DNA of 64,000 nt from Geminicoccaceae bacterium (GTDB lineage: Bacteria > Pseudomonadota > Alphaproteobacteria > Geminicoccales > Geminicoccaceae), in NCBI GenBank assembly GCA_025999455.1, contig AP024683.1:2363501-2427500 (forward strand), read 5' to 3'. The position numbers were made by a program, and so were the translations under genes. A model generated the notes under the pieces. It ran no database searches. It was not told where the DNA came from and saw nothing but the letters and a program-made list of their open reading frames with translations. Position 1 is the first letter of the stretch, and the number at the start of each line of letters is the position of its first letter. Below, piece after piece: positions 1-9,406 of the stretch.

Positions 1-246
1 CTGGTGGAGGGCGAGCTGGTTCGCTTCCGTCCCGCCGCTCGTGAAGAGGACGGCATCGGGCTCGACCGCGAAGGCGCGGGCGACGGTGCGCCGAGCCGCC
101 TCGAGCCGGGCCCGCGCCCGCCGGCCGAAGCCGTGGACCGAGGAGGGGTTGCCGACCTCGCGCAGGACTTCGGCCATCGCCTCGATCGCTTCGGGGCGCA
201 CGGGCGCGGTGGCCGCCCAGTCGAGATAGACGCCGGGCGCCGTCAT
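1..246 (-). CDS. Cysteine desulfurase, N-terminal part (cut by window edge)
   Basis: Only the first 82 codons lie in the window; the gene runs off the left edge on the minus strand. They contain the family's N-terminal blocks: a VYLDWAATAPVRPEA start, GNPSSVHGFGR at about residues 35-45, and FTSGGTEANQLAL near the end. These are hallmarks of class V PLP-dependent NifS/IscS-type cysteine desulfurases, which take sulfur from cysteine for Fe-S cluster assembly. The PLP lysine and catalytic cysteine lie outside the window. The start is the ATG at 246. It sits just downstream of cysE on the same strand, so cysteine synthesis and sulfur mobilisation are probably co-expressed. IscS, SufS and NifS cannot be told apart from this fragment. 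Confidence 0.88.
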   Translation of the reverse strand, partial: MTAPGVYLDWAATAPVRPEAIEAMAEVLREVGNPSSVHGFGRRARARLEAARRTVARAFAVEPDAVLFTSGGTEANQLALHQ

Positions 247-300
247 CGCCGCCTTCCGCCGATCCTCGCGCGATCGATCCGCCCGCGCCGCCCGTCGGCC

Positions 301-996
301 TCAGGAACCGGTCTTGCGCAGGGGTGCCGCCGCCTGGGCCTCGCGCCGCTCGAGCTCCTCGACCCGCGCCTGGAGCTGCTCGAGTTGAACGCAGACCCGC
401 TCGAGCGCGCGGCTCACCGGATCGGCCGCCACCCCGGGCCAGGTGCCGTAGGCCGGGAAGGCGCGATCGGTGTCGCCCACGGGCTGCGGGCCCACGGGCT
501 TGGCGGGGATGCCGACGACCGTGACCCCGGGCGGCACCTCCTTGAGGACCACGGCGTTCGAGCCGATCCGGGCACCTTTGCCGACGGTGAAGGGGCCGAG
601 GACCGCCGCCCCGGCGCCGATCACCACCCCGTCCTCGATGGTCGGATGGCGCTTGCGCTTGTCGAGGCTCACCCCGCCGAGCGTGACCCCCTGGTAGATC
701 GTCACGTCGTCGCCGATCTCGGCGGTCTCGCCGATCACCACACCCATGCCGTGGTCGATGAAGCAGCGGCGACCGATCTTGGCGCCGGGGTGGATCTCGA
801 TGCCGGTGAGGAACCTGTTGAAGTGCGAGAGGAGCCGGGCCGGGAGCCGCCAGCCGCGCTGCCAGAGCGCATGCGCGAGGCGGTGCAGGGCGACCGCGTG
901 CACACCGGGGTAGCAAAGGAGCACCTCGAGCTTCGAGCGCGCCGCCGGATCGCGCTCGAAGACCGCCTGGATGTCCTCTCGGAGCGCCTTGAACAT
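301..996 (-). CDS. cysE: Serine O-acetyltransferase CysE
   Basis: A 231-residue protein that makes O-acetylserine from serine and acetyl-CoA, the first committed step of cysteine synthesis. The N-terminal helical domain begins [19 protein letters not shown] left-handed beta-helix follows from about residue 65 to 185, with hexapeptide repeats and the typical blocks [27 protein letters not shown] and [14 protein letters not shown]. The last 40 residues form a charged tail with a likely short coiled coil. I chose the ATG at 996 because the domain begins there; the frame stays open upstream but gives no homologous sequence. It lies 54 bp upstream of the cysteine desulfurase, likely one operon. 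A good promoter lies 106-141 bp upstream. Confidence 0.93.
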   Translation of the reverse strand: MFKALREDIQAVFERDPAARSKLEVLLCYPGVHAVALHRLAHALWQRGWRLPARLLSHFNRFLTGIEIHPGAKIGRRCFIDHGMGVVIGETAEIGDDVTIYQGVTLGGVSLDKRKRHPTIEDGVVIGAGAAVLGPFTVGKGARIGSNAVVLKEVPPGVTVVGIPAKPVGPQPVGDTDRAFPAYGTWPGVAADPVSRALERVCVQLEQLQARVEELERREAQAAAPLRKTGS

Positions 997-1108
997 CGCA
1001 CCGCGCCTCGTATATGTGCTGCGCTCCGCTGCCGCACCCGGCAGGGGACCGCACCCGTGTTGCGCGCGGAGGAAGCGGGCCGAGCCGCCGTCTCGCGACG
1101 CTCGGGCG

Positions 1109-1137
1109 GATATAGGTCGGGCCGGGACGGCATGCAA
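1109..1137 (-). promoter_or_regulatory. Putative sigma-70 promoter of cysE
   Basis: Reading the minus strand, TTGCAT (1137-1132) is followed by exactly 17 bases and then TATATC (1114-1109). This fits the alphaproteobacterial housekeeping pattern. It predicts a start near 1102 and a leader of about 106 nt before the cysE ATG. The leader contains a perfect hairpin, CTGCCG-CACC-CGGCAG, at 1029-1044, which could affect transcript stability or translation. Confidence 0.55.
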
Positions 1138-1196
1138 TCGACCGCCGGACGGTGCGCCGCCGGCGGCTTTCTCGTGAGGAAACGAGGTAGGACGCG

Positions 1197-1865
1197 ATGC
1201 CGGAGATCATCTTCAACGGCTCGGACGGACGTCTCGAGGGTCGTTACGTGCCCGGGCACGGGGCGGCGCCGCCGCTGGCGATCGTGCTGCACCCGCACCC
1301 GCTCTACGGCGGCACGATGAACAACCGGCTCGTGCACATGATGTTCCACGTCTTCGCCCGGCGCGGCTTCGCCACGCTGCGCTACAACAGCCGTGGCGTC
1401 GGCCGCTCGCAGGGCGTGTTCGACCACGGCCAGGGCGAGCTCCGTGACGCCGCCGCGGCGCTCGACTGGATGCAGCTCCACCACCCGAACAGCACCTCCT
1501 GCTGGGTGGCGGGCTTCTCCTTCGGCGCCTGGATCGCGATGCAGCTCTTGATGCGCCGGCCCGAGGTCCAGGGCTTCATGTGCCTGAGCCTGCCCGCCAA
1601 CCTCTACGACTTCTCCTTCCTCGCCCCCTGCCCCGCCTCGGGCCTCATCGTCCACGGCGAGAAGGACATCGTCACGCCGACCGAATCGGTCACTCGGCTC
1701 GTCAACAAGCTGAGCCAGCAGCGCGGCATCACGATCGACTTCCACGAGATCGAGGGGGCCGACCACCATTTCACGGGCAAGGTCGACCAGGTCGAAGCGA
1801 TCTGCGAGGCCTATCTCGACCGTCGCTTGAAGCCGGCCGGCGAGAGCCTGGCGCTCGCCCGCTGA
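1197..1865 (+). CDS. Alpha/beta hydrolase (suf-cluster-associated type)
   Basis: A 222-residue single-domain alpha/beta hydrolase. It has the [10 protein letters not shown] block (residues 32-41) near the oxyanion region, the nucleophile elbow GFSFG with Ser108, a likely acid in the GEKD segment (Asp157) and a catalytic His in GADHHFTG (190-191). There is no signal peptide, so it is cytoplasmic. Proteins of this subtype recur beside cysteine desulfurase and suf genes in alphaproteobacteria, which matches the divergent cysE-desulfurase pair upstream; the substrate is not known. An AGGTAGGA-type ribosome site precedes the ATG. The GC-rich hairpin at 1925-1944 follows before tyrS. Confidence 0.85.
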   Translation: MPEIIFNGSDGRLEGRYVPGHGAAPPLAIVLHPHPLYGGTMNNRLVHMMFHVFARRGFATLRYNSRGVGRSQGVFDHGQGELRDAAAALDWMQLHHPNSTSCWVAGFSFGAWIAMQLLMRRPEVQGFMCLSLPANLYDFSFLAPCPASGLIVHGEKDIVTPTESVTRLVNKLSQQRGITIDFHEIEGADHHFTGKVDQVEAICEAYLDRRLKPAGESLALAR

Positions 1866-1924
1866 GCCGGTCGACCCCGGTTCCGCCCCACCCGATCGGG
1901 GCAGCCGCCCCGCTCCGCTGCGCA

Positions 1925-1944
1925 GGGCCCGCCGCGGCGGGCCC
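1925..1944 (+). terminator. GC-rich perfect palindrome between hydrolase and tyrS
   Basis: GGGCCCGCC-GC-GGCGGGCCC is a fully self-complementary 20-mer, followed by CTCATT rather than a long T-run. It lies 60 bp after the hydrolase stop and 18 bp before the tyrS ATG. It may act as an imperfect intrinsic terminator or attenuator, or as a structure in the tyrS leader. It is symmetrical, so strand cannot be read from it. Confidence 0.45.
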
Positions 1945-1962
1945 CTCATTCGAGGAACGCCC

Positions 1963-3210
1963 ATGCGTCGGTTCCGCTCGGATTTCCTGCACGAGCTCGA
2001 AAGCCGCGGCTACATCCACCAGGTGAGCGAGCCCGAAGCGCTCGACGAGCTCTTCTTGCGCGAGCGGGTGACGGCCTATGTCGGCTTCGACTGCACGGCC
2101 GACAGCTTGCACGTGGGCCATCTCGTCTCGATCATGATGCTCCGGATCCTCGAGCGGACCGGGCATCGGCCGATCGCGCTCGTGGGCGGCGGGACGACCA
2201 AGGTCGGCGATCCGTCCGGCCGCGACGAGAGCCGCCAGCTCCTCTCCGAAGAACAGATCGAGCGCAACAAGGCGGGGCTGCGCCGCTCGCTCGGCAAGTT
2301 CCTCGACTTCGAGAAGGGCTCGGTGCTCCTGCTCGACAATGCCGAGTGGCTCGACGAGCTCCGCTACATCCCCTTCCTGCGCGAGGTCGGCACCCATTTC
2401 ACGATCAACCGGATGCTGACCTTCGATTCCGTGCGCCTGCGGCTCGAGCGGGAGCAGCCGCTCACCTTCCTCGAGTTCAACTACATGATCATGCAGGCCT
2501 ACGATTTCCTCCAGCTCGCCCGGCGCTGGAACTGCCGGCTGCAGATGGGCGGCTCGGACCAGTGGGGGAACATCGTCAACGGCATCGAGCTCGCTCGGAG
2601 GATCGACGGCCGCCACCTCTTCGCCCTCACGACCCCGCTCATCACCACCGCGTCCGGCCAGAAGATGGGCAAGACCGCGGCCGGCGCGGTGTGGCTCAAC
2701 GCCGACCGGCTGCCGCCCTTCGACTATTACCAGTTCTGGCGCAACACCGAGGACGGCGACGTCGGCCGGTTCTTGCGGCTCTTCACCGAGCTGCCGCTCG
2801 CCGAAATCGAGCGCCTGGAAAAGCTCGAAGGTGCCGAGCTCAACGAGGCCAAGAAGATCCTCGCGTTCGAGGCGACGGCCCTCTGCCACGGCCGCGAGGA
2901 GGCGGAGAAGGCCGCGGCCGCCGCCCGGGCGCTGTTCGAGCGGGGGGCCACACCGCGCGAGGGCCTGCCGGTCGTCGAGCTCGACCGGGCCCGGCTCGCC
3001 CAGGGGATCCCGGTCATCGAGCTCTTCCAGCTCGCGGGGCTCGTGCCCTCGAACTCCGAGGCGCGCCGCCTCGTCCGCGCCCGGGGTGCCCGGCTCAACA
3101 ACCGGCTCGTCGAGGACGAGACGATGGTCGTCGATCTGGGCGCCCTCGAGGATGGCGCCCTCGAGCTCGCCGCAGGCAAGAAGCGGCACGTGCTCGTCCG
3201 CCCGGTTTGA
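1963..3210 (+). CDS. tyrS: Tyrosyl-tRNA synthetase
   Basis: A 415-residue class I aminoacyl-tRNA synthetase that charges tRNA-Tyr. The Rossmann domain carries [16 protein letters not shown], with the HIGH-class motif HVGH at 50-53. [12 protein letters not shown] is at about 197-208 and the KMSKS-class motif is KMGKT at 234-238. The C-terminus is an S4 RNA-binding domain from about residue 350 ([21 protein letters not shown]). Length and domain order are normal for the bacterial TyrS group. The ATG at 1963 follows GAGGAACGCCC, a usable ribosome site. No T-box element is visible in the short leader, as expected outside Firmicutes. Confidence 0.96.
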   Translation: MRRFRSDFLHELESRGYIHQVSEPEALDELFLRERVTAYVGFDCTADSLHVGHLVSIMMLRILERTGHRPIALVGGGTTKVGDPSGRDESRQLLSEEQIERNKAGLRRSLGKFLDFEKGSVLLLDNAEWLDELRYIPFLREVGTHFTINRMLTFDSVRLRLEREQPLTFLEFNYMIMQAYDFLQLARRWNCRLQMGGSDQWGNIVNGIELARRIDGRHLFALTTPLITTASGQKMGKTAAGAVWLNADRLPPFDYYQFWRNTEDGDVGRFLRLFTELPLAEIERLEKLEGAELNEAKKILAFEATALCHGREEAEKAAAAARALFERGATPREGLPVVELDRARLAQGIPVIELFQLAGLVPSNSEARRLVRARGARLNNRLVEDETMVVDLGALEDGALELAAGKKRHVLVRPV

Positions 3211-3332
3211 TCCGACGGGTCCGGCCCGGCCGACCTCGCACCCGGTCGGGCCTGCCGGCCCGTGCTTGACCCGAGGGGCGGCGGCGGACAGTCTCGCGAC
3301 CCCGGCGACCGCTCCAGGATCGGGCCGCGCGC

Positions 3333-6301
3333 TTGACCCCCTTTCCGCTCGACCCGCCTCTCCCGATCGATGCCGCGGCCGTCGAGAACGGCCTCCAGCG
3401 GCTCGCCACACTCGCTCGCGCCACCACCGATCCCGGCCTCGCGCGGTTCCTCGAGGCGGCGCCCGACCTCCCCGGCCTGGGTGCGGTCCTGCGCGGCGTC
3501 TTCTCGGGCAGCCCCTTCCTCACCGATTGCCTGATCGCCGAGCCCGACCTCCTGCGTCGGCTGCACGAGGCGGGCCCCGACCGCGCTTGGGCGGAGCTCC
3601 TGGCGACGGTCGAGGCCCTCGATCCGACCGATCGCACGCGCGTCATGGCGCAGTTGCGACGGGCCCGGCGGCGCGTGGCCCTTCTGGTCGGTCTCGCCGA
3701 TCTCGCCGGCTCCTGGCCGCTCGAGCGGGTGAGCGAGGCGCTCACGGCCTTCGCCGATCGGGCGATCGAACGGACCGTCACCCATCTCCTGCTCGATGCG
3801 GCGAAGCGCGGCGAGCTCGCTCCGCGCGATCCGACCGACCCGGCGCGGGAGAGCGGCTTCATCCTGCTCGGCATGGGCAAGTACGGTGCCCGCGAGCTCA
3901 ACTATTCTTCCGATATCGACCTCGTCGTGCTGTTCGACGAGGCGGTCCTGCCCTGCCGCGCCGGCGACGGGCCCATGGCGCTCTCCGCGCGGCTCACCCG
4001 CTCGCTCGTCCACCTCCTCGAACATCCGACGCGCGACGGCTACGTCTTCCGCACCGATCTGCGCCTGAGGCCCCATCTGCCGGGCCATCCGCTCGTGATC
4101 TCGGCCGAGGCGGCCGAGCTCTACTACGAACGGCACGGCCAGAACTGGGAGCGGGCGGCCTTCATCAAGGCGCGGGCAGCGGGCGGCGACCTCGCCGCGG
4201 GCGAGCGCTTCCTCCGCACCTTGCAGCCCTACGTCTGGCGACGCAGCCTCGACTACGCGGCGATCCGCGACATCCACTCGATCAAGCGGCAGATCAACGC
4301 GCACCGGGGCTTCGGCAGCATCCGCGTCCACGGCCACGACATCAAGGTCGGCCGCGGCGGGATCCGCGAGATCGAGTTCTTCGCCCAGACCCAGCAACTC
4401 ATCCTGGGCGGTCGCGACCGGCGGCTGCGCAGCCCGCGGACCTGCGAGACCTTGGCCGCCCTCGCCGAGGGCCGCTGGATCGAACCGCGCACCGCCGAGG
4501 AGCTCACTGGCGCCTATCGTTTGCTGCGCTGCCTCGAGCACCGGCTGCAGATGGTGGCCGACAAGCAGACCCAGACACTCCCGGCGCGCGAGCAGGAGCT
4601 CGCCCGCTTCGCCGCCTTCGCGGGCTTTTCGAGCCCCGAGGCGCTCGTCGAGCGGGTGCTCGCGACTTTGCAGACGGTCGAGCGGCATTACGCAGCGCTC
4701 TTCGAGCGCGAGCCCGATCTCGGCGCCGGCGGCAATCTCGTCTTCACCGGCACGGGCGACGATCCCGGCACCCTCGAAACACTCCGCGGCATGGGCTTCG
4801 CCGAGCCGCAGCACGTGGCGGCACGGATCCGCGCCTGGCACCACGGCCACATCCGTGCCACCCGCAGCACCCGGGCGCGCGAGCTCTTGACCGAGCTCAC
4901 CCCCAAGCTCCTGCAGCTTTTGACCGCGCAGAGCGATCCCGACCACGCCTTCCGTCTGTTCGACGAGTTCGTGAGTGCGCTGCCGGCGGGCGTGCAGCTC
5001 TTCTCGCTCCTGCGCGCCAATCCGAAGCTCTTGGACCTCTTGGCCGATCTCATGGGCGCCGCGCCGCGGCTCGCCCGCCATCTCGCGAGCCAGAGCGATC
5101 TCTTCGAGCAGCTCATCCAGCCCGACTTCTTCGAGCCGCTGCCCGAGCCGGACAAGCTCGCGGAAGAGCTCGCCGCGCGGCTCGGCGACGCGCGCGATCT
5201 GCAGGACACGCTCGATCTTTCCGCCCGCTGGGCGCGCGGCCGGCAGTTCCAAGCCGGTGTCCAGGTGCTCCTGGGGCTCGCCGGCGCGGAAGAGGCGGCC
5301 GTCGCCTTGACGGCGATCGCCGAGACGGTGCTCCGCGCCCTCCTGCCGCGGGCCGAAGCCTGGCTCGAGCCGCAGCACGGTCGCGTGCCGGGTGGCGCCT
5401 TCGTCGTCCTGGGGCTCGGCAAGCTCGGCTCGCGTGAGCTCACCGTGGGCTCCGATCTCGACCTGGTCTTCGTCTACGACGCGCCCGAGGGCGCCCGCTC
5501 GGACGGCCCCAAGCCGCTCGACGCCGCGACTTGGTACGGCCGGCTCGGCAACCGCCTCGTCGCGGCGATCACGGCGCGGACCGCGGGCGGCCAGCTCTAC
5601 GAGATCGACACCCGGCTGCGGCCTTCGGGGAACGTCGGGCCGCCCGCCTGCGCGCTCGACAATTTCGCCCGCTACCAGCTCGAGACGGCCGAAGTCTGGG
5701 AGCAGCAGGCCCTGACCCGCGCCCGCGTCGTGGCGGGCGATCCGGGCCTCGCGGCACGGGTCGACGAGGCGATCGCCGCCGCGGTGCGCCGGCCGCGCGA
5801 GCTCGGCCCGCTCGCCGCGTCGGTGCGGGCGATGCGCGAGCGGATCTGGCGCGAGCACGGCAAGGCCGATCCCTGGGCGCTCAAGCACACCCGCGGCGGG
5901 CTGATCGACCTCGAATTCGCGGCCCAATTCCTCGTCCTCGCCCACGCCCACGCCCATCCGGAGCTGCACCGGACGGCCACACTCGCGGTCCTCGAGACCG
6001 CGGGGGAGCTCGGGCTCGTCGAGCCCTCGACGGCGCGCGAGGCGGCCGCGGCGCTGCGGCTCCTCCACGCGCTCCAGGCGGTCCTGCGGCTCTCGACGAC
6101 CGAGCGGTTCGACCCCGCCGCGGCACCGCCCGGCCTCCGCCAGGCGCTCCTCTCGGCCGCCCGCCGGGCGCTCCCGGACGAGCCCTTGCCCGACTTCGCC
6201 GCGCTCGAGCGGCGGCTCGTTGAAAGCGAGGCGGCCGCGCGCCAGCTCTTCGATCTGCTGTGCCCGCCCGGCGCGGCGAGCGAACCCACGAGGAGGGCCT
6301 C

Positions 6302-6305
<4 letters not shown>
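3333..6305 (+). CDS. glnE: Bifunctional glutamine synthetase adenylyltransferase/adenylyl-removase GlnE
   Basis: A 990-residue enzyme that adenylylates and deadenylylates glutamine synthetase according to nitrogen status sensed through PII. Two nucleotidyltransferase domains are visible: the N-terminal removase with ELNYSSDIDLVVLFD near residue 190 and the C-terminal transferase with ELTVGSDLDLVFVYD near residue 702. Each is followed by its helical domain, and the first has the RGGIREIEFFAQ block. Length is normal. The only credible start is the TTG at 3333: an in-frame TGA lies at 3267-3269 and no ATG or GTG lies between. The end overlaps the bcp start by 4 bp (ATGA), so the two are translationally coupled. 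Confidence 0.95.
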
Positions 6306-6775
<470 letters not shown>

Positions 6776-6798
6776 GCTCCGGAGCGACGGCCGGCCGC

Positions 6799-7131
6799 TC
6801 AACGCCAGGGCCGGCCGTCGAGCGCACGGAACAGGCCGCGCACCGACCGCCAGAGCACCCAGAGGAAGAGGAGCCCGAGCACCGCCCAGCCGATCCAGAC
6901 GAGCGTGAGCAGGAGCCCGAGCAGGCCCACGAAGAGGCTCACCCAGAAGACGAAGATCAGATTGTCGAAATGGCTCTCGTAGACCGTGCCACGGGCGAGA
7001 CCGCGCTTCCAATAGGCCAAGATCGCCGCGATCAACATCGGAAAGGCGGTGAAGAGGGCGACGAGATAGAGCCCGTAGAGGAGGAGCGTCCAGCTCCGCG
7101 CCGCCCCGGTCCGGTCGAGGGCCGTCGCCAT
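6799..7131 (-). CDS. Small four-helix membrane protein (DUF4870/Tic20-like)
   Basis: A 110-residue hydrophobic protein with about three to four membrane segments: residues near 15-40 (WTLLLYGLYLVALFTAF), 60-75 (IFVFWVSLFVGLLGLLL) and 80-100 (WIGWAVLGLLFLWVLWR). The layout resembles the DUF4870 group of small inner-membrane proteins of unknown function. The ATG at 7131 overlaps the moeA stop (ATGA), so it is the last gene of the mobB-moeA operon. This gives no firm functional clue; a link to molybdoenzymes is only inference from position. Confidence 0.75.
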   Translation of the reverse strand: MATALDRTGAARSWTLLLYGLYLVALFTAFPMLIAAILAYWKRGLARGTVYESHFDNLIFVFWVSLFVGLLGLLLTLVWIGWAVLGLLFLWVLWRSVRGLFRALDGRPWR

Positions 7132-8399
7132 CAGCCGCAACCGAGCTCGGCGAAGGAGAGCCAGCCCACGGGCTCGCCGGATTCGACCCGCGTCCGCTCC
7201 GCCTCGATCAGCACGAGCCCCTCCCCTTCGACGAGCGAGGTCAAGATCCCCGAGCCCTCGCGCGGGATCCGCCGCACGACGAGCCGCCCGTCGGCGTCCT
7301 CCTCGAGCCGCCCGCGCAGGAGCTCGGTCCGTCCCGGGCGCTTGCGGAAGTTGAACCCGGCGGGCAGCGGCAAAGGCCGCGGCCAGCGGAGCGGCGCCCC
7401 GGCGAGAGCCAGGAGGAACGGCCGGGCGAGCATCAGAAAGCAGACCGTGGCCGCGACGGGGTTGCCGGGCAGGCCCACGTAGGTGGCGTGGCCGAGCCGG
7501 CCCACGGCGAAGGGTCGCCCCGGCTTCAAGGCGATCTGCCAGAACTCGAGGGCACCGTCGCGGGCGACCGTGGCGGTCAGGTGATCGGCGGCCCCCTTGG
7601 AGGCCCCGGCCGAGCTCACGATCACCTCGTGGCCCGCGGCGGCATCGTGGAGGAACCGGCGGACGGGCTCGGCCTCGTCGGGCAGAATCCCGAGGTCACG
7701 GACCCGGCAGGGGAGCGTCGCGAGGAGCCCCGCGAGGATCGTCCGGTTGGCGTCGTAGACCCGCCCGGGGGCGAAGGGCGCGCCGGGCTCCAAGAGCTCG
7801 TCGCCCGAGGAGGCGAGTGCCACCCGGAGCGGTGCCCGGACCGGCAGCCGATCGAGCCCGAGCTCGGCCGCCACGCCGAGGTGGTGCGGGCAGAGCCGGG
7901 TCCCGGCCGCGAGCACGGTGGCGCCGGCACGCACGTCCTCGCCCGCCCGCCGGCGGTTGGCGCCGGCCCGGAAACCCGCCGGCACGACGACCGTGCCGTC
8001 CTCGACCCGGCACTCCTCCCACATCGCGACCGTGTCGGTGCCGGCCGGCATGGGCGCCCCGGTGAGCGCCTCGATCGTGTGGCCGGGCGGCACGGTTCCC
8101 TCGAAGGGATGGCCGGCCGCCGCCCGGCCGGGGAGGATCGAAAGCCGGGTCGGCCCCTCCGCGGCGAGCGAGGCGGCGGCGAAGGCCCAGCCGTCGACCG
8201 CGACATTGTCGAAAGCCGGGACGTCCCGCGGGCTCGTGATCGGCTCGGCCAGGATCCGGCCACGCGCTTCGGCGAGGGGGACGATCTCGACCGGCGGCGG
8301 GGAGGCTCGGGCGACCGCCGCCTCGAGCCGGGCGCGGACCTCGCCGAGCGGCAGGAGCCCGGCCTCGGGGTCGAAGCAGATCTCGGCCGCGGCGCTCAC
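7131..8399 (-). CDS. moeA: Molybdopterin molybdenumtransferase MoeA
   Basis: A 422-residue enzyme that inserts molybdate into adenylylated molybdopterin to give molybdenum cofactor. Visible signatures are VAVDGWAF near residue 65, SSAGASKGAADH (the family's SGGxSxGxxD loop) near residue 255, and GLPGNPVAATVCF near 330. The C-terminal beta-barrel domain closes the protein. The start is GTG at 8399, 6 bp after the mobB stop, indicating an operon mobB-moeA-membrane protein. Confidence 0.94.
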   Translation of the reverse strand: MSAAAEICFDPEAGLLPLGEVRARLEAAVARASPPPVEIVPLAEARGRILAEPITSPRDVPAFDNVAVDGWAFAAASLAAEGPTRLSILPGRAAAGHPFEGTVPPGHTIEALTGAPMPAGTDTVAMWEECRVEDGTVVVPAGFRAGANRRRAGEDVRAGATVLAAGTRLCPHHLGVAAELGLDRLPVRAPLRVALASSGDELLEPGAPFAPGRVYDANRTILAGLLATLPCRVRDLGILPDEAEPVRRFLHDAAAGHEVIVSSAGASKGAADHLTATVARDGALEFWQIALKPGRPFAVGRLGHATYVGLPGNPVAATVCFLMLARPFLLALAGAPLRWPRPLPLPAGFNFRKRPGRTELLRGRLEEDADGRLVVRRIPREGSGILTSLVEGEGLVLIEAERTRVESGEPVGWLSFAELGCG

Positions 8400-8405
8400 G
8401 GCGGC

Positions 8406-8924
8406 TCAGCCTGGCGCGGCGCGCTCGAGGGCGAGGGCCGCGATCGCCTCGACGTCGTCGAGGTCGAGGACCGGCACGGGCGCATCCGGCAGAGGTTCGT
8501 CGGAGGCCACGGCGACGATCGTCGGATCCTCGCGGGCGAGCAAGGGCGTGCCGCGTTCCCGGCGGTGGACCTCAATCTTGGGCTGCGGGAATCGCTTGAA
8601 TCCCTCGACGATCACGAGGTCGACGGGGGCGAGCTTGGCGAGGATAGCGTCGAGCGGCGGCTCCGGCTCGTCGCGGAGCTCGTGGATCAGCGCCCAGCGC
8701 CGGGCGGTGGCGAGCACGACCTCGCGCGCGCCCGCCTCGCGGTGCCGCCAACTGTCCTTGCCCGGCTGGTCGATGTCGACCGTGTGGTGAGCGTGCTTGA
8801 TCGTCGAGACCGAGAGCCCGCGCGCCACGAAATGCGCGACGAGCCGGCAGACGAGCGTGGTCTTGCCGTTGTTCTTCCAGCCGACCACCCCGATCACCCG
8901 CCGCCCGCTCCCGCCTCCGGCCAT
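8406..8924 (-). CDS. mobB: Molybdopterin-guanine dinucleotide biosynthesis adapter MobB
   Basis: A 172-residue P-loop GTPase-like protein that assists MobA in attaching GMP to molybdopterin. The P-loop GWKNNGKTT lies at residues 15-23. The typical block VSTIKHAHHTVDIDQPGKDSWRHREAG follows, and LVIVEGFKRFPQPKIEVHR is present near residue 105. No mobA is in the window. MGD-type enzymes such as nitrate or formate oxidoreductases are therefore expected elsewhere in the genome. Confidence 0.93.
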   Translation of the reverse strand: MAGGGSGRRVIGVVGWKNNGKTTLVCRLVAHFVARGLSVSTIKHAHHTVDIDQPGKDSWRHREAGAREVVLATARRWALIHELRDEPEPPLDAILAKLAPVDLVIVEGFKRFPQPKIEVHRRERGTPLLAREDPTIVAVASDEPLPDAPVPVLDLDDVEAIAALALERAAPG

Positions 8925-8936
8925 GCGCCCGCACCC

Positions 8937-8964
8937 TTGTCGCTCGCCGGGCGGCGGTTAGCAT
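8937..8964 (+). promoter_or_regulatory. Putative promoter of the TusA-like gene
   Basis: TTGTCG (8937-8942), a 16-base spacer and TAGCAT (8959-8964) lie 31 bp upstream of the ATG at 8995. A GGGGGAAGG ribosome site follows. The region is divergent from mobB. Confidence 0.45.
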
Positions 8965-8994
8965 ATCGGTCGAGCTCTGGGCAGCGGGGGAAGG

Positions 8995-9228
8995 ATGGCG
9001 GATCGTCGGCTCGACGTGCGCGGGCTCAACTGTCCGTTGCCGGTTCTCAAAGCACGCAAGCAGCTCGCCGCCATGGCGGCCGGCGAGCGGCTCGAGGTGC
9101 TCGCGACCGACCCCAAGGCTCCGGCCGACTTCGCCGAACTCTGCGCCGCGGCCGGTCATCGTCTGCTCGCCAGCGAGGAGCGGGCCGGCGAATACCGCTT
9201 CCTGATCGAGCGCGCGCCGGCCGGTTGA
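8995..9228 (+). CDS. TusA-family sulfurtransferase/sulfur carrier
   Basis: A 77-residue protein with the TusA fold. The DVRGLNCPLPVLKARKQLA block contains the invariant Cys13 in the CPxP motif that carries persulfide sulfur. In bacteria such proteins relay sulfur for tRNA 2-thiolation, molybdenum cofactor or sulfur oxidation. Its position divergent from mobB-moeA, which need sulfur for molybdopterin, is suggestive but not proof. It has its own likely promoter and a strong ribosome site. Whether it is orthologous to E. coli TusA cannot be settled here. Confidence 0.87.
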   Translation: MADRRLDVRGLNCPLPVLKARKQLAAMAAGERLEVLATDPKAPADFAELCAAAGHRLLASEERAGEYRFLIERAPAG

Positions 9229-9406
9229 ACGCGCCTGTGCAAAGCGGGGATTACCGCTGCGCGCGGGCTTGTATGGACAGCGCAATACCGTAAGTTGATG
9301 GGCGTCCGAGGCGGCCACCCGGTCGCTTCGGGTTCCGGGAAACGCACGGAGCGGCGACCGCCGCGAGGCGGCCGCGGCCGGCCGTGGTGGCAGGGGAAGC
9401 GGTTCG

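Noticed and set aside
4-1320. Plus-strand frame at the window start
   Set aside because: It covers the cysteine desulfurase and cysE on the other strand and is a GC shadow.
1963-1963. T-box riboswitch ahead of tyrS
   Set aside because: The gap before tyrS is too short and only a symmetrical GC hairpin is present, with no specifier loop or antiterminator.
3265-3338. Two CTTGAC boxes before glnE as promoters
   Set aside because: Neither has a credible -10 at 16-18 bases downstream; one overlaps the TTG start itself.
2727-6068. Very long open frame on the minus strand opposite tyrS and glnE
   Set aside because: It lies antisense to two well-supported genes; GC-rich codon bias of the real genes leaves the opposite frame open. 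The translation has no domain logic.
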